From: Stereum hirsutum FP-91666 SS1
Taxonomy: Eukaryota; Basidiomycota; Agaricomycetes; Russulales; Stereaceae
DNA: 64,000 nucleotides
Reading direction: 5' to 3'
NCBI RefSeq assembly: GCF_000264905.1
Contig: NW_006763137.1
Location: 994,719 to 1,058,718 of the forward strand
Shown: positions 12,701 to 25,448 of the stretch, piece by piece
How the letters are laid out: the number at the start of each line of letters is the position of its first letter
How positions within the stretch are numbered: the first letter of the stretch is position 1
Notes under the pieces: generated by a model
The model's database searches: none
Seen by the model: the letters and a program-made list of their open reading frames with translations, nothing else
Told to the model about the DNA's origin: nothing
Translations under genes and position numbers: made by a program

Positions 12701-15111
12701 CTTAAATGCCGCAGCGGGGTGCTCCATCCTACAACGCATACATCAGTCTCTCAGTCAATGACCAGGCACCAATGGTCACTCGTAGTAAGCAGCCCGAGTA
12801 CTCACGCGTTCTTCAGAATGGACGCGAGATCACTGTCCTTGAACATCCCGTCTTCTTGTCGCTGCATGCTATAAACGATCGAAGAGACTAAGTCTCCCGG
12901 AAATACGAATCACACAAAAGAGAAGGCACTTACCCTCCGAAAGTCCAGTGACCTACGTCAGGCTCCTGTTCCTTGATCTTCGCAGTAGCTTCCAAGAAGT
13001 CCTTTACCCCAAGCTACATAACAGAAAAAGTCTCAGAGCGTATCAAGCCATCAAGTACGTCGGATTTATCACAAACCTCTTCGACTGGCTTGTCGTTGAA
13101 AATATGTCCCAGCAACTGCGTCACCCACTTCTCATCCGCTTCAGACTGGTACCAGAGGCAATGAGATGAGTACCAAATATAACGCATGTAAGGTATAAAA
13201 AGAAGTGACTCACCGTCGTAGCATGCCACCTATAAAGACAGTTGAACTCGACGCTACAAACATTCCCACGTCCCCTCTCGAAAAGCGAATGGTCCTCCTT
13301 TCTCATTTCCTACGTTCAGATTCAGCCCCAGATCAGCACAGACAAACACGCTCGCGTATAATAGATAGGGCTTACTCCGAATGGCGAGAGCGACCATTTG
13401 CTCCCCGAGCGCACAAGGCCCAAGATACTTCCAAAGTAGTCAGCGAAGAGCGCCGTGCCGAACCAAGCACAGTTGATGAGACGAGCAGTTTGGAAGATGT
13501 CCTCCTGCAAGGGGTGGTGAGGTGATCAGATACAGGATCTTGAGCAGTGAAGCGGTAGATAGGACCAAACGGACCTCTTGCTCGAGGAGCTTCTGCATTC
13601 TCTGAGGGTCATCCTCGGAAATAGAATCGGGGTCCTGGTAAGTCCCACGCTCGTTGATCTCGAGCAACTTGTTGGCAATGTACTGGAAAACCCGATGAGT
13701 CAATACACTCTGGAATAAAGAGAGATGGGAATTGGTTGAACACACATTGTGGTTCCTGCTGAACAGGACCAACAACACACAGACGGCCGGAGGGAGGAGC
13801 ATCAATCTGTCTTCGGCGAATGTGTCGGGCAGAAGGAGACCACGTCCGTCTCGCACTCGAAGCTTGTCACCACTCTCTTGGTCATGACCGTAGAGTGGCG
13901 CAAGGTCACAGTAGGAAGATCTAACACCATTTTTATCAGTGGGCGGGACAAAAGAAAGAGGATGATAGTGGGAGTACGTTTCATTGATGTTGACATCCTT
14001 ATGGGAAGTACGGAAGACGCTGTATTCGAGGTTATTAGCCATGGCAGACATGCGAGAAGAGTAGAATATTCCCATACGTATGAATAACGAGGGCAGCGAA
14101 GGCAAACATCATGGATGACAGGCCGGCGGGATGTGGCACAAACTAGAAACGCAGAAAGTTAAAAACGTCGAAGAACATATAATCAGATGTAATGTTTACT
14201 TCGTCACGCCTTAAGAGAGTATCAAACACCAATCCAGCGTCTGGAAGTGTGTTGCGAGGGAGGGGGTGCGTCTGCTGAACAGAACGAGCGTAAGGCGTCC
14301 CGGCCTTCCCCATACTGGTAGGTAAAAAAAGACTAGTATCAGGGGACTGCAGTGCGATGAAGGAGTTTTGAGAGTACTCACTCAGGTATGTCGATATTGT
14401 TTCCCGAGCCATCTGCAGCCCTTCTCGCGTACTTGGGACCAATGAGAGTCGCCGGAGGATGGGCGAGATCGTTGTAGACTGAAATGGCATGAGAACTTAT
14501 CAGGGGAAGGAAATGAGGCAGTAAAAGTAAGCAACAACTGACGCAGCTGGATGGTCTTGTTCTCAATCCTTGTGCGTATCGTACCTGCTGGCATCTTGGT
14601 GGATAAGATGGTAAGGACATGCTCCTGCGTACGGGAGTTGAATCGTGAGTAAAGGTCGCTATGTTGAAGATGTTTATACGGACATACCAGCAACATCTTG
14701 CGGTCATCGAGATCGTTAATGTTTCCGATGGCGTCGACGACGGCAGCCTGAGTTGAACCATACTTAGTTCAACAGCTGGATCAGTACATACGAAGCGTAC
14801 CCACCAAAGTCGAAGGTTCATGGTAAGCACCGGTTCCTTTCGTCATCTAGTCCACCATGACGAGTAAGCATGTTAACAAGCCACTAAACGGTTATATTGG
14901 ACGCACATGCTCGCGGAAGTCTTCGACGATCTTGGGAAGAACGCCTGGTTGCTCTTGCTCCGCACTGCCATTGTTAGAACTACCAGTATTCTCAGCTCTC
15001 TTCGAACTAGACCTCCTCAGCTGCACCTTAAAGTCAACACCGCGACATCAGCGTCAAATAGAAGCCACGAACCGAGGTCGCTCTCTGCATTATCTTTGGG
15101 ACAGAAGCCAT
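9764..15111 (-). CDS. ppo: Fatty acid dioxygenase/P450 fusion (psi-producing oxygenase, linoleate diol synthase family)
   Basis: Ppo enzymes oxygenate C18 fatty acids in an N-terminal haem peroxidase/dioxygenase domain (prostaglandin-synthase-like) and rearrange the hydroperoxide in a C-terminal cytochrome P450 domain, giving oxylipins that tune sporulation and development. Translation starts MASVPKIMQRATS (ATG 15111) and ends YNVELKSNEK (stop 9764-9766), with well over 20 exons. Family landmarks in order: YNDLAHPPATLIG, FVPHPAGLSSMM, VIHTVFRTSHKDVNIN (likely distal haem His), LAPLYG, RNHNYIANKL, and EFNCLYRWHATT with the catalytic Tyr and proximal haem His near 13223-13233. These are followed by RFFTADYTPFNMT and the P450 part. 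The haem-thiolate Cys is probably the TGT at 10126-10128 in a DGAVRCLG context, which lacks the textbook FxxGxHxC form. The tail LPTPWATSMIVQ fits the family. Some internal exon ends are approximate. Confidence 0.9.
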
Positions 15112-16766
15112 TACGATGGAAGAAGGGAGTTGGAGGGGGGGGACAAGGACGAAGGAGGAGAAAAGGAGCTACTGTCCTCCTGCTGATGTCGAAGCCATTA
15201 TATGATGGTCAGGAATCCACCCTCGGTGAATGGAAGACGGATTCTAAGCTATTCTAAGTCCGCGAACTCTCTGTTTTGGGAGCGCTGGAATCTTCTGAGC
15301 ATCGTGCTTGCCGGATCAGTATGCCATGCATCCAGTTGAGGTCATCATGTTCTTTACGCCGCTTGAAAAAGTCAGTCTGACGTCGCCGTCTCGACGATAG
15401 ACACTCCAACGTGAGACGGTATCCACGATTGATAGCACAAGCTCGGCGGACTTCGTAAGTGGTAGTCGGTGGCGAGGACTACCACGGTTTGCAGTCCCCA
15501 ACGTCCAAGAATCGGACGCGCAAGGAAAAGGGAACTCGAAGAAGTCATATTGAGCGTCCTCTGACCTACGCTTCCCTACATAACAACATGTAACATGCAG
15601 AATCTGGTGTGGCGCATAGCAAAATGACTGTGGGAGGTCTAGAAAAAGCTTCCATGCAAGTGAATCTCCGAGAGAGGCGGCAGAGTTGCTGTTAGGTGGT
15701 GACGGACAGCAAGAATGTTCGTCAGTCGACTTCCCACAATACTACCCCTTGTGCGGGTACAGTATTCGGGGGAACAACACGGCGTCAACCACTGAAGTAT
15801 TCGCCAAGTTCGGCACCAGTCCTGAGCAACGAGAAATCAGGAGTGCGACCAGACAGTTCAAGTGGATTGAAAACTCAGCAGATGGTTCGACTCCAAAAGC
15901 CCTCATCCACGAAGAGTCGCCGAGCATTGAGTCGGACAATCCCGGCTCACATCTCACGCCTCTTTACGTACATACTTGTGCCACTTCAAAACTCAAAATG
16001 TGGCGAGTCATGATCCAGTCAACGGCAACATGAACATCACCTCAAAAAAAACTCAGAACAGCCCCAGGAGACATCAACATACCGACATCGCATCGTACAT
16101 GACGTGACACAAACGATTTATGAATCGGTGGTAAGTACGTCGTACATACAGCATGCATGTCAATGAATCGGAATGAAAGGGAATCCCGCCGATAAGGGTG
16201 ATGTAGGTGGGTAACAGAAACAGAATAATGAAGAAACAGGGGAATCAGAATGAATGGGTAAGTGGATGACAGTCGAGGTATCAAATGATCGGACACACAA
16301 GAACACACAGAGGATAAAAGAAAAGATAAAATGACAAATGATGAATGACGAGAGAGGAGAGAGGAGAAAAGAAAAGAAGTCCCAGGGAGAGTTTGATTGC
16401 ACAATGCCTACTACTAAGCTGAGCTGGGAGAGATTAGAGAGAGAGGAAAAGAGAGACGGATCGAGACTAGGTATACGTATGTACGCGAGCGACACTGTTG
16501 AGTAAGGTGGAAAAAATGAGCCCGTGGTATGTCGTGTCTGGGCATGTAAGATCAAAGAAAAAAGTGAGGAAAGTGAGGAGAACGAAGGGGTACCAGTACA
16601 GATAATAACCTGATATAAGATACGAACGTATGTAAAGAAGGGGGATATAAAATGTACACATAGAAGTAGCAGTCGAGGAAGAATGCTCAGAGGGAATGGA
16701 CAGGGATGGAGAAGAGGTATGGAAAGATGAGCGGAAGGCGCGGGCACGAAACACGGAAACAGAGCA
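15112..16766. other. Intergenic: oxygenase promoter side and 3' UTR of the kinase gene
   Basis: A 1655-bp gap between two minus-strand genes. The 16340-16480 part is strongly purine-rich on the plus strand (GAGAGGAGAGAGGAG-like), which would be a CU-rich 3' UTR on the kinase transcript. Minus-strand open frames here are low-complexity and show no family signature. No repeats with defined ends seen. Confidence 0.55.
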
Positions 16767-19700
16767 TCACTGGATAATACACCCCCCCTCCTTCTCCTTC
16801 CCTCTAGACTCGTGCTTCCCCTTTTTCGTCCGTCTCGTCCCCACGTCCATCCCTCCCGGCATCCCCTCCGTCATACCCACACCAACATCCCCATCATTCG
16901 CACCGGCCACCGAAGTCCCAGAATAAATGCTCATCCTCGACTCCCTCGGAATATCCGTGGTCGTATCCGCCTCGGACGCCCTACTGCCCGACATCCTCGT
17001 CCCCGTCTCCGTGACGGACCTCATCCCACTACCACCCGACACACCGGCCGCATGTCGACTAGACAGACTCTCAGGCGCGGTGTTCATGGATCGCATGGAC
17101 GACGTATGTGGCGAGCTGGACGAAGAGATCGACTTTGGTGGCTCCTTCGTCTCTTTCGTGTGCGTCCGACCGAGGATGGAAAACTTCCGACGAATGATGT
17201 TCTCTTCATGATGCTGATGCTGATGATGGCCTTGTCCCGCTCTGTCCCTTTCCCTCTCCTTATCCTTATGTACAGTCGCGGACGCAGCGGAAGAAGGCGT
17301 AGGCTCGGGAGTAAGCGACTGTCTAGACTGCCTCTTGAACGGATGGCGAACTTTATACGCCGTAGGCGGATGCGGAATCGGCGTCGTCGAAGTGGAATTC
17401 GGTGGCGGAGAGTGCGGAGGAACATCAAGGCTCGCTCGGGAAGAACTGGCAGCCCCGTTCCCGTCGCTCGTGACCGAGGTCGGACCGCGAGAAGCAGAGA
17501 TAAAGTCGACTGGGCTGCCCCGCTCCGCGAAGTGCGCGTAGAGGAGGAGCTGAGAACGGAGGTCGCATGTCGGCGGTGCGTTCGCTGCGCATTTGGAGTG
17601 CGCAATGAGGCTGCATTGTGAGCAGAGCACGGCGCTCTTCTTCACGTTCTGCATACACACCCTGCAGATTACGGCTGCGCGGAGGAGGAAGAAAACATAT
17701 CAGTATCAGCACGAACGATGATTCCGAGCAGAGTATATGAAACGCACGTTTGCTGAAGGTGGTCTTCACAAACGTATGCTCGCGGACGGAGAGAAGCTCG
17801 CTATCGGGAATCGTCTGGGGAAGAGGCGTCGGTGGCGGGACAGTTCCATTCGAAAGCCTGCGAGGAGAGCTCGGTGTCTCGTCCTCCACCTTCGCAGGCT
17901 CAGACATGTCGAGTGAAGCAAGGTGGCGGATACCCTCATGTTTATGAAGGTCGGCGCTGACCCTGCGAAGGAAGGGAATGCTATCTTGAGGCCGAAGATC
18001 CTGAAACAGGCATAGCCAGTCATGAGCTATCTGAATCCACGAGAAGCGCAAAAGACCAACCTTATGAGCACCCCAGTGCTTCTTGAGCCACTCGTGTTCG
18101 CATAGCAGCTCGGCACTGGGTCGTAGCTCAGGATCCTTGTCGAAGCACAACCGCAGGAAGTTACTCAGGGGTTCAGAGATCCCCTCCGGCAATGGCGGCA
18201 TCTCGTCCTCGACGATACGGAACATGACTGTGGATCATTCAATGCATGTCGAGTCAGAACCCATCCAAGCAAATACAACGCCACAAAGGGGAGAATCCTA
18301 ATACTCACCAGTCATAGTGTTCGCAATATCCCCATAAGGAGGCTTGCCCGTCAACAGCTCGATGACCGTACACGCCAAGGACCAGATATCCGACTTTGTG
18401 GACGCTCCCTTAAGTTCAATCACCTCCGGCGCCATCCAATTCGGTGTCCCCGCGACGTCCTTGATCTCACGCTCCATAGCCCTCAAGTTCAAGGACACTC
18501 CGAAATCGGAAAGTTTGACGTTCCCGTTCTTCGTGGTGAGGATGTTCGCGGCCTTGAGATCGCAGTGGACGACGTCCGATTGGTGGAGGTAGTGCAAGCC
18601 TTCGAGGATCTTGACGACGTAGCTGGCAACGAGCCGTTCATTGAGCTTTCCGAACGCTTTGAGAGTCTGCCCTAAGGATCCGTTTTCGGCGTACCTGTGT
18701 CGAATGTTAGCATGAATGTTGGGCCGCGAATAAGGGAAGAGGGAAAGGGAGAGACTCACTCGAGAACGATGCTGAGCGTATTCTCGTCGCGTGCCATGCC
18801 TTCATACTTGACGATGCTGGGGTGAGATAAGCTCTTGACGAGATCGACCTCCCTCATGAGCGTAGTGACCTCTTCCTCCTTGAGCCCGTCCAGGCCTATG
18901 CGCTTCACTGCGACCATCTGTCCCGTGTTCAGATTCAGCGCACGATACACAGCACCGAACTGTCCCCGCCCGATACAGTTCCCGAGTTGCTGCGACACAC
19001 ATAGCCCAAGATCAGTCAAAACATTCATCAAGCGAGCAAGAGAGAAAGAACGAGAGAAAGCACTCACGAAATGCGTAGGCGGCCTCCCCTCCTCCCGCAC
19101 CACCAACGTCTTCCTCACCGCACTCGCCCCATTCCCACCCACACCCAACCCATACCCCCCATCCGCCGAATTCCTCCTCGACTCCCTCCCCTCCCTCGGC
19201 GGAGCCAACAAATCACTCGCACTCAACCCTCCCAACGGACTGTTCGTCCCGCTCCCCCCTGGTCCACCACCAGCCCCCATCCCCGCCCCCAGATTCACCA
19301 TACTCTCGAACCTCGACCTCCGATTGACACCCAACCCACCCAACATCGGCTTCGCCCCGAACTCATCGTACGAATTCGGGCGAGGTCGTCTCCTCGAGCT
19401 CGATCCGTCGACCTCGCTCTGGAATCGTCCCCGTGGCTGAAGTGGCGGTCTATCCCTATCTTTCGACGAAGAAGACAACGTCGGGCCCCGTCCCTCTCTC
19501 TCGGACAACCGCCGCTGACCTGCTTCATCTCCCGATCCCGATCCAGAGGCCTCCTTCGACGCACCGACAGCAGCAAGACCCCCCGCCTGATCCGCCGAAA
19601 CCGACCTCGGAAACGGAATCAACCCCTCTCCCTCTCCCTCCCCACCCACACCACCCTCCTCCACCTCCTCATCCGTCCCATTCTTCCTCGACGACGGCAA

Positions 19701-22700
19701 ATAGACCCCATTATTCCTCCCCTGGACCTGGACCTGGACCCCAACCCCCATACTCGTCTTCGTACTATTCCTCCTCATCATCCCCCTCCCCTGCGCCGCC
19801 GAATCCGGACTCATATCCCTCTCGCGCGGTAGAAGTCCAGCCGGAGGCGGGACGTCAACGCTATGTCTCGACTTATGCGTCGTCGGCCTCCTCGCTACCA
19901 ACTGCGGCAACGAATCCACGCTCTCATTACTCCCCACCCCTCCCACTCCGACTCCCAATCCTAGACCCAGACCATGTCCAGGTCCCGATCCAGGCGAGCC
20001 AGAGCCATTGAACCCCACGACTGCAAACTTCCGTGGCGATCCAGGTGAGGGCGTCATAGAATGGGAATGTGGTGAAGGCGAGGAGCTCCCCCCGAGTCTC
20101 GATTCGCTTCTGTCCGATGTCGATGGGGGATACTTGATAGGTATAGGCCTCGTCGTGTTCGTATTTCCATTGACGTTAGCGTTCTGCCCGCCCCTGCCGC
20201 CATGCATAGGCAACAACGCGTCCAAGAAATCATCCGGCCATTTGCCCTTACCCAGATTAATCCTCTCGATCCTCTCCCTCTCCAACACCTCCGCCTTCGC
20301 GCTCGCCGTCGTAGTCGTGGCGGCGGTCGTATTAACCCTCGCCAACTTCTCCCTCTCCCGACGACCGTCCCTCCTGGCCGCCGCGAAATCCTCAGCCTCC
20401 TCCGCTACCCTCGACAGATCAACCACCGCCCCCTCGCTCGGCCTCCTTTCTCTCCTCGACGTCGGTACCGGAATGTTGGGAATGCTGGGAATGCTCGCGA
20501 TCGGCGAGGGATTGGACGTGGAGTTAGACGTGGAGTTCTTCCTCCCCAGCTGCAGATCATCCGCAAGCATACTTCCCTCCGTCCTCGACAGCGAAGGCCA
20601 CTCCGACGGCACAAACGACGTCGCCTCCGTCGTCACCGTCCTAATCGTCCCATATCTACCCCCATTCCCATTCCCACTATCCCTCTCCCTCTCCCTCCCA
20701 TACGCATGATGATGATATTGATGCTGACCACCACCACCACCCCTCCCGCCCACATCCAACAAACTCGAATAAGTAGTCGTATCCGTCGTCTCTGTCTGAC
20801 CCGCCGACGAAGCCATCGACTGTCTCGCCACCGACTCCGCTCCACCATCAGACGTTAACGACTCCCGATCTTGGTTTGAAGGCCTACGTGAACGTAGAGG
20901 AGACCGTGGTGGTGGGACCATCATCATCGGCGGGACGTCGTCGATCTCCATCTCACCTGCACCTATACCCCCAATCGCGAGGCCAATCCCAAGCGTAGGC
21001 GTGTCCCTCCCATCGTCATAAAACACGTCTTCATCCAAGCTGATATTGGCGGCGGGAGTCCTGGTGGTCGTATTCCCACTTCGAGTATTAGCAGGAGTCG
21101 TCCGATTATTGGCAGCAGCAGTAGCCGTCCGTTTGGCAGTACTAGCAGCAGCAGCAGCCTCCCCATCGCTCGACGCATCCGAAGGCGTATGCGACCGTAC
21201 AGTCGGAAGCGCAGGCGAAGGCGGCGTCCATCGTTTTCGGGGCGTCGTCGGACTGTGGCCGTGTCCATGATTATGATTCGGAGTGGGGTTTTGACTGTTA
21301 CTGTGGTGGTGGTTGGAATTAGAATGAACGACGGGCGACCCCGACCTTCCCATCAAATTCGGCGTCGACGTCGACCCCCCTCTCACGCTCCCCGGTCCAT
21401 ACGGGCTTTTTCCTCGTCCTCCTCCACTCACTCCTCCTGCGCCTCTCAATGCCTCCCCACCCCTAATAGCCTTCGACCTCCCGCCCGCTCCCATGCTATC
21501 AACCCCACCTCCCTCCGCCCACCTCACAACACCGACAACACACCTCGCCACCCTCGCCAGCGCCTCGCTCGTCCCCTCTATCAGGTCGTCCCTCTGAAAC
21601 AATATCTCCTCTTGTGCGCTCTCACCTGAAGTACCCGGCAGCCCGATACCATTCGGTGCGTTCAACCCGATCCCATGGTTCGCACACGCCGCCAAAAACC
21701 GCGTCACGTTCGACGTCCGCACTTTCCCGTCTTCGCGACTGTCGATGCGCGGGATGGAGCCGGGGTGTAGTTTGTTCATTAATCTGTTTTTCGGGATATG
21801 CGAAAATAAAACATGGGTTAGTCATGCGAGATGGGATGAAAGCAGACCAAAGCCAAAATAAAAACAAAAAAGGAAACGGGAGAGGGAATGAGGGAATGAG
21901 GGATATCGTCAGCGTCGCGTACGAACTACTCCGGAAACGGGAAACGGGAAACGGGAAAACCGCCCCGAGATGAGGCCAAGTGGAGAACAAAAAACCGATC
22001 GACACTAATGCGGGATGAAGAGGATAGGAGAAATTCGAGATTCGGGAAAGAGTGAGAGAAAGAATGACGAAAAAACACGCACTGGCAGAGCACATAACCA
22101 TCCCTCAACGCCTCCGCGAATAACCTCCTCTCCCTCTCCTCCCCCGCCGCACTCGCACTTCCGCCTCCCATCCCTCCCATCCCTCCCATCCCTCCCATCC
22201 CTCCCATCCCACTTCCACCTCCACTCCCACCTCCACTTCCACTCCCACCTCCAAACCCTCCATCCCCGCTCTTCGCATTCCCATTCCCTGGCCCTACCCC
22301 ACTCAACCCCCCTTGATTCGCACTCGCATTCCCCACCCCACTCTTCCCCCAAACCCTCTCCAACCTCGCCAAAGCCCTCATCCTCACCTCAACCTCCTCC
22401 GCCTCTCTCACTCCCACAGCCTGCACCAACCCCGGCGTCTTCAACATCTCTTTACAGAGCACGCTCGCCGCCTGTCTTATCGCCTCTCTGTGCTCTGGGT
22501 TTCCTCCTGTACCTCCACCCGTACCACCACTGCTACTATTGTTGCTGTAGGAGTTGGAGTTGGAGTTGGCTAGAGAGGTGGAGTTGGGGTTGGCAGAGGT
22601 GGGGTTGGAGAGGGTGGCGATGGAGGCTAGGGAGGTGGAGGATGCGTTCAGGTGCCGTTGATTATAATTATACGTTGGAGTAACGACGCGCGAATTAGGT

Positions 22701-24088
22701 GACAGGGCTCTTGGTCGCAGAGGCGTCGATGTAGATGGCGAGTTGGCGCGTGAAGCAGACGGAGACCGTGAATGTGGACGTTGCGAATCGGATGATCTGC
22801 GCGGTGCTTGGGCTTGTGAATCGACGGACGCTCGCCTTGCTTGCGAATCGACCGACCCTCTCCTCCCTTGTCCCTGTCCCTGCGCTTGTCCCTGTGCAGC
22901 AGAAGAGGAAGTGGAGCTTGAAGGCAAATGCGAAGTCGACGCAGAAACCAAACCCCGCTGTGAGCTCGCAGCAGTCGGACTCAAAACTCTACTACTACTC
23001 CGCGATGGTGACCTGGGCGTGAGCGGGGACGGCGAAGGCGAGGAGGGTCTTCTGCGTGTTGTGGTCGATGTTGTTGTTGTTGTTCCTGTCTCTGGAGTCG
23101 GCGAACTGGGATGAGGATGTGGAGGTGGAGAACGGGCGGAGGGTCGTATAGGTGATGTTGATGAGGAAGGGAGGAGGTCAGGCGAAGAGGGCGAAGAAGG
23201 TAATAATGGTGAGGGGCGAGATTTTCGTAACCTCCCTTGGGGTGTCGGACTCGCATCCACACCCGCACCACTCCTCGCACTGCTGCTAGCACGTTTAGGC
23301 GTAAGCGGCGACGGACCACTAATAATATCGCCGCCGAGTGATTGCGACCCTTTCGTATGACTATGTCGTGGACGAGTGGGCGACACAAGCGCAGCGTTAT
23401 TCGAGGACGAAGAGGCGGGAAATGCGGATTCGGAGCGTGGAGAGGGGAAGGGCTGCGAGGAGAGATGAATAGCGGGGGAGGACATGGATGCTTGACGGAG
23501 TGAGGGGGTTAGGAAACTGCTGAAGCCCGCCTGTCGGAACCTGCTGTCCTTCCTCTCTCTTTCTCTCTGCTGCTGTTCTTGTGCGTCTGGAGGAGGAGAA
23601 GAGGGAGGGGAAGAAGGGTCGTGAGAGTGTGATTGGTGGGGTAAGTCCTTCCTGGACGAAGTCCGACGGAAGTTGACTTTGGTCTCGAGACGCTTGAGCA
23701 TGTTCGTGTTCGTGTTTGAATTCGACCGGTCCTTGTCCTTGTCCTCCTCCGAGGGTTCGGGCCCGGCCCGCACAGTGGTGACTGTCGCAAAGTCATCGTC
23801 GGCGGTGGTGGTAATGGTGGGTGGAGGCTTGCCTCTGCCTCTAGCTGAGCGGATGCTTTGTTCGAGAGACGACCGGAGTCGTTTGAATGTCTTTGGTGGC
23901 GGGTTCGGGTTCGGGTTCGGGTTATTGGTGGGGTGGTCGGGGAGTGGCGAGACGGAGGATGTGGAGGGTTGTGGCGAGCGTGGTGGGGGAGGGTGTTTTG
24001 GAGAGGAGAGACGTGAGGAGAACATGTGTACGGGGTTTGTGACGGACGGGTTGAGCTTGGAGGAGGTCGCGACGGCGGCAGCAGCCAT
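16767..24088 (-). CDS. sepH: Septation-type protein kinase (Cdc7/SepH, STE11/CDC15 group) with CH domain, C1 finger and CaaX box
   Basis: A 2221-residue protein, exons 22083-24088, 19068-21783, 18760-18989, 18309-18694, 18061-18227, 17748-18000 and 16767-17674; all junction phases agree. Order of parts: Ser/Pro-rich low complexity; a calponin-homology domain about 533-759, interrupted by a Gly-rich insert; a second long low-complexity stretch; a kinase domain about 1575-1835; a C1-type zinc finger about 1910-1965 ([10 protein letters not shown] then CRVC, CSQC, H, C, C); a disordered tail ending GGCIIQ. Kinase features: [10 protein letters not shown] loop, VAVKRIGL lysine, [12 protein letters not shown] catalytic loop (HCD in place of HRD), LSDFGVSLN and [10 protein letters not shown]. 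The segment around [19 protein letters not shown] is characteristic of the septation initiation kinase family. That family acts at spindle pole bodies and septation sites. The CH fusion and terminal CIIQ box are unusual. Confidence 0.9.
22166..22210 (-). repeat. Five perfect 9-bp tandem repeats inside the kinase gene
   Basis: The unit TCCCATCCC is repeated five times and encodes a (Gly-Met-Gly)n tract within the glycine-rich insert that splits the CH domain. Coding minisatellites of this kind commonly vary in copy number in multiples of three codons. Confidence 0.9.
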
Positions 24089-24094
24089 GTGAGA

Positions 24095-24218
24095 CTGTTC
24101 ATGCAGCGAGCGAGCGGGGGATGTGATGTGGCCCAGTCAGTCAGTGACTAGTGACAAGTTGTGGAGCGGACGGACATGGGTCAGCCACAACCAGGCAGGC
24201 TGAACGAGAGAGACTTAC
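24095..24218 (-). other. Probable 5' UTR intron of the kinase gene
   Basis: On the minus strand a strong donor GTAAGTCTC begins at 24218 and an acceptor GAACAG ends at 24095, seven bases upstream of the chosen ATG. Removing this 124-bp intron deletes an out-of-frame ATG at 24102 that would otherwise start an overlapping 197-codon frame. This supports ATG 24088 as the real start. Confidence 0.5.
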
Positions 24219-25424
24219 GGCAAGGCGCCGCAAACGCAGTGAGTGCTGGATATAGACTCAGTGATGCTCCCAGCGACGATTGGCGGTGGGAATCACCACC
24301 GTCCACGCTCGATCGGCTTCTCTTCTCAAGCTCCAACTAAGCTCTCGGCGCGTGCATCCGACGCCGCTGGTGACTAGTCCGTAGACGATGAGCTCGAGCA
24401 AAAAACAAACGGTCGTCGTCGTTGTCGTCGTCGGGGACGAGGACGAAGAGGAAGAGAAGGAGGAAGGGATGGGAGAGAGATGAGACGAGTGCCGCGGAGT
24501 CTGTTCTCGAAAGTCGCGTTTCCACGCGCCTCGCCAATTTCATCCTTCTTGCCTCCTTCCTTGGCACCTCTCCCGAACCGTCGCTTCATTCCCCGACCTA
24601 AGTTTCACCCTTTGTCCGCCCATGCTTTGATCCACTAAATAAATCCAGAGGTGCCTGCCCCGTCTCGATCGTACCGCCCACCCACTTAGCCTGTATTATT
24701 TATCAACTAACACCATCAATCCACCGCCGATTGACGTTGACAGCTCTCCACTGCCCTAGCTACCTCGCACTCTCCCTGTTACGCATATATTGTCTCACTA
24801 CTTATCGATGACGCACAGCCCTCGCCGTGTCTCTCAAACATCTTTGCCACTTGCTTGACGCTAAGGTCCCAGAACCCAAAGGTACAAACACCCTCGAGCT
24901 CTTCTTATAATTATAGCGCCTCCCGTCGACGGGGCGCGTCTATCAGATCCTCCTTCCCCTCCCCGCTCCGAACCCGAACTCGGTACGACTCCCAACTTGG
25001 ACCACCGCCTCGAGGACCGTCGGACCCGTTCTTCCTTCCTATCCCTATCCCTATCCTCGTACTTGTACCTGTGCCGCTGACTCTGAGTACATCCCGAGGT
25101 CGGGTCTTCTTGATAACTTACCCGTGTATAGCCTTCCTTAGACTCGGCACTCCCTGCCTCCTGGACCCGACTCGGTCCGACCGAACCCACTTCGTTTTCG
25201 CCTCTTTGCTTACTGTGACTCTTGCTATTGCCTCCTGCTCTTGTTAGTCTCCTCCTGCTAGCCTCTTGCTAATCTGTTATTCTTGCTCTGAGTAATCCGA
25301 TCCAGCCGTCCGTGCACCACATCGAGCCCTGCCCGCGCACCGCATCGTATCGTATCGTATCGAGCCACCCAGCCTGTCAACCGATGCATAGAACCCGGAA
25401 GTCAGGATCAAACCCGATGCCATA

Positions 25425-25448
25425 CGGTCTTACGGTCTTACGGTCTTA
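25425..25448. repeat. Three perfect 8-bp tandem repeats (CGGTCTTA)
   Basis: Three head-to-tail copies in the gene-poor region. Simple tandem repeat with no attached gene. Confidence 0.85.

Noticed and set aside
16160..16754. Minus-strand 195-codon frame downstream of the kinase stop
   Set aside because: Low-complexity Ser/Leu/Phe sequence from a CT-rich 3' UTR; no start context or family similarity.
19071..23114. Several long open frames on the plus strand opposite the kinase gene
   Set aside because: They come from GC-rich low-complexity codons of the kinase exons read in reverse; composition is Pro/Arg/His-rich with no domain and no splice logic.
24095..24102. Out-of-frame ATG just upstream of the kinase start
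   Set aside because: It falls inside a probable 5' UTR intron and would be spliced out.
24855..25247. Plus-strand 130-codon frame after a CT-rich stretch
   Set aside because: No ATG at its start (opens on TTG), repetitive Pro/Val content, no recognisable domain.
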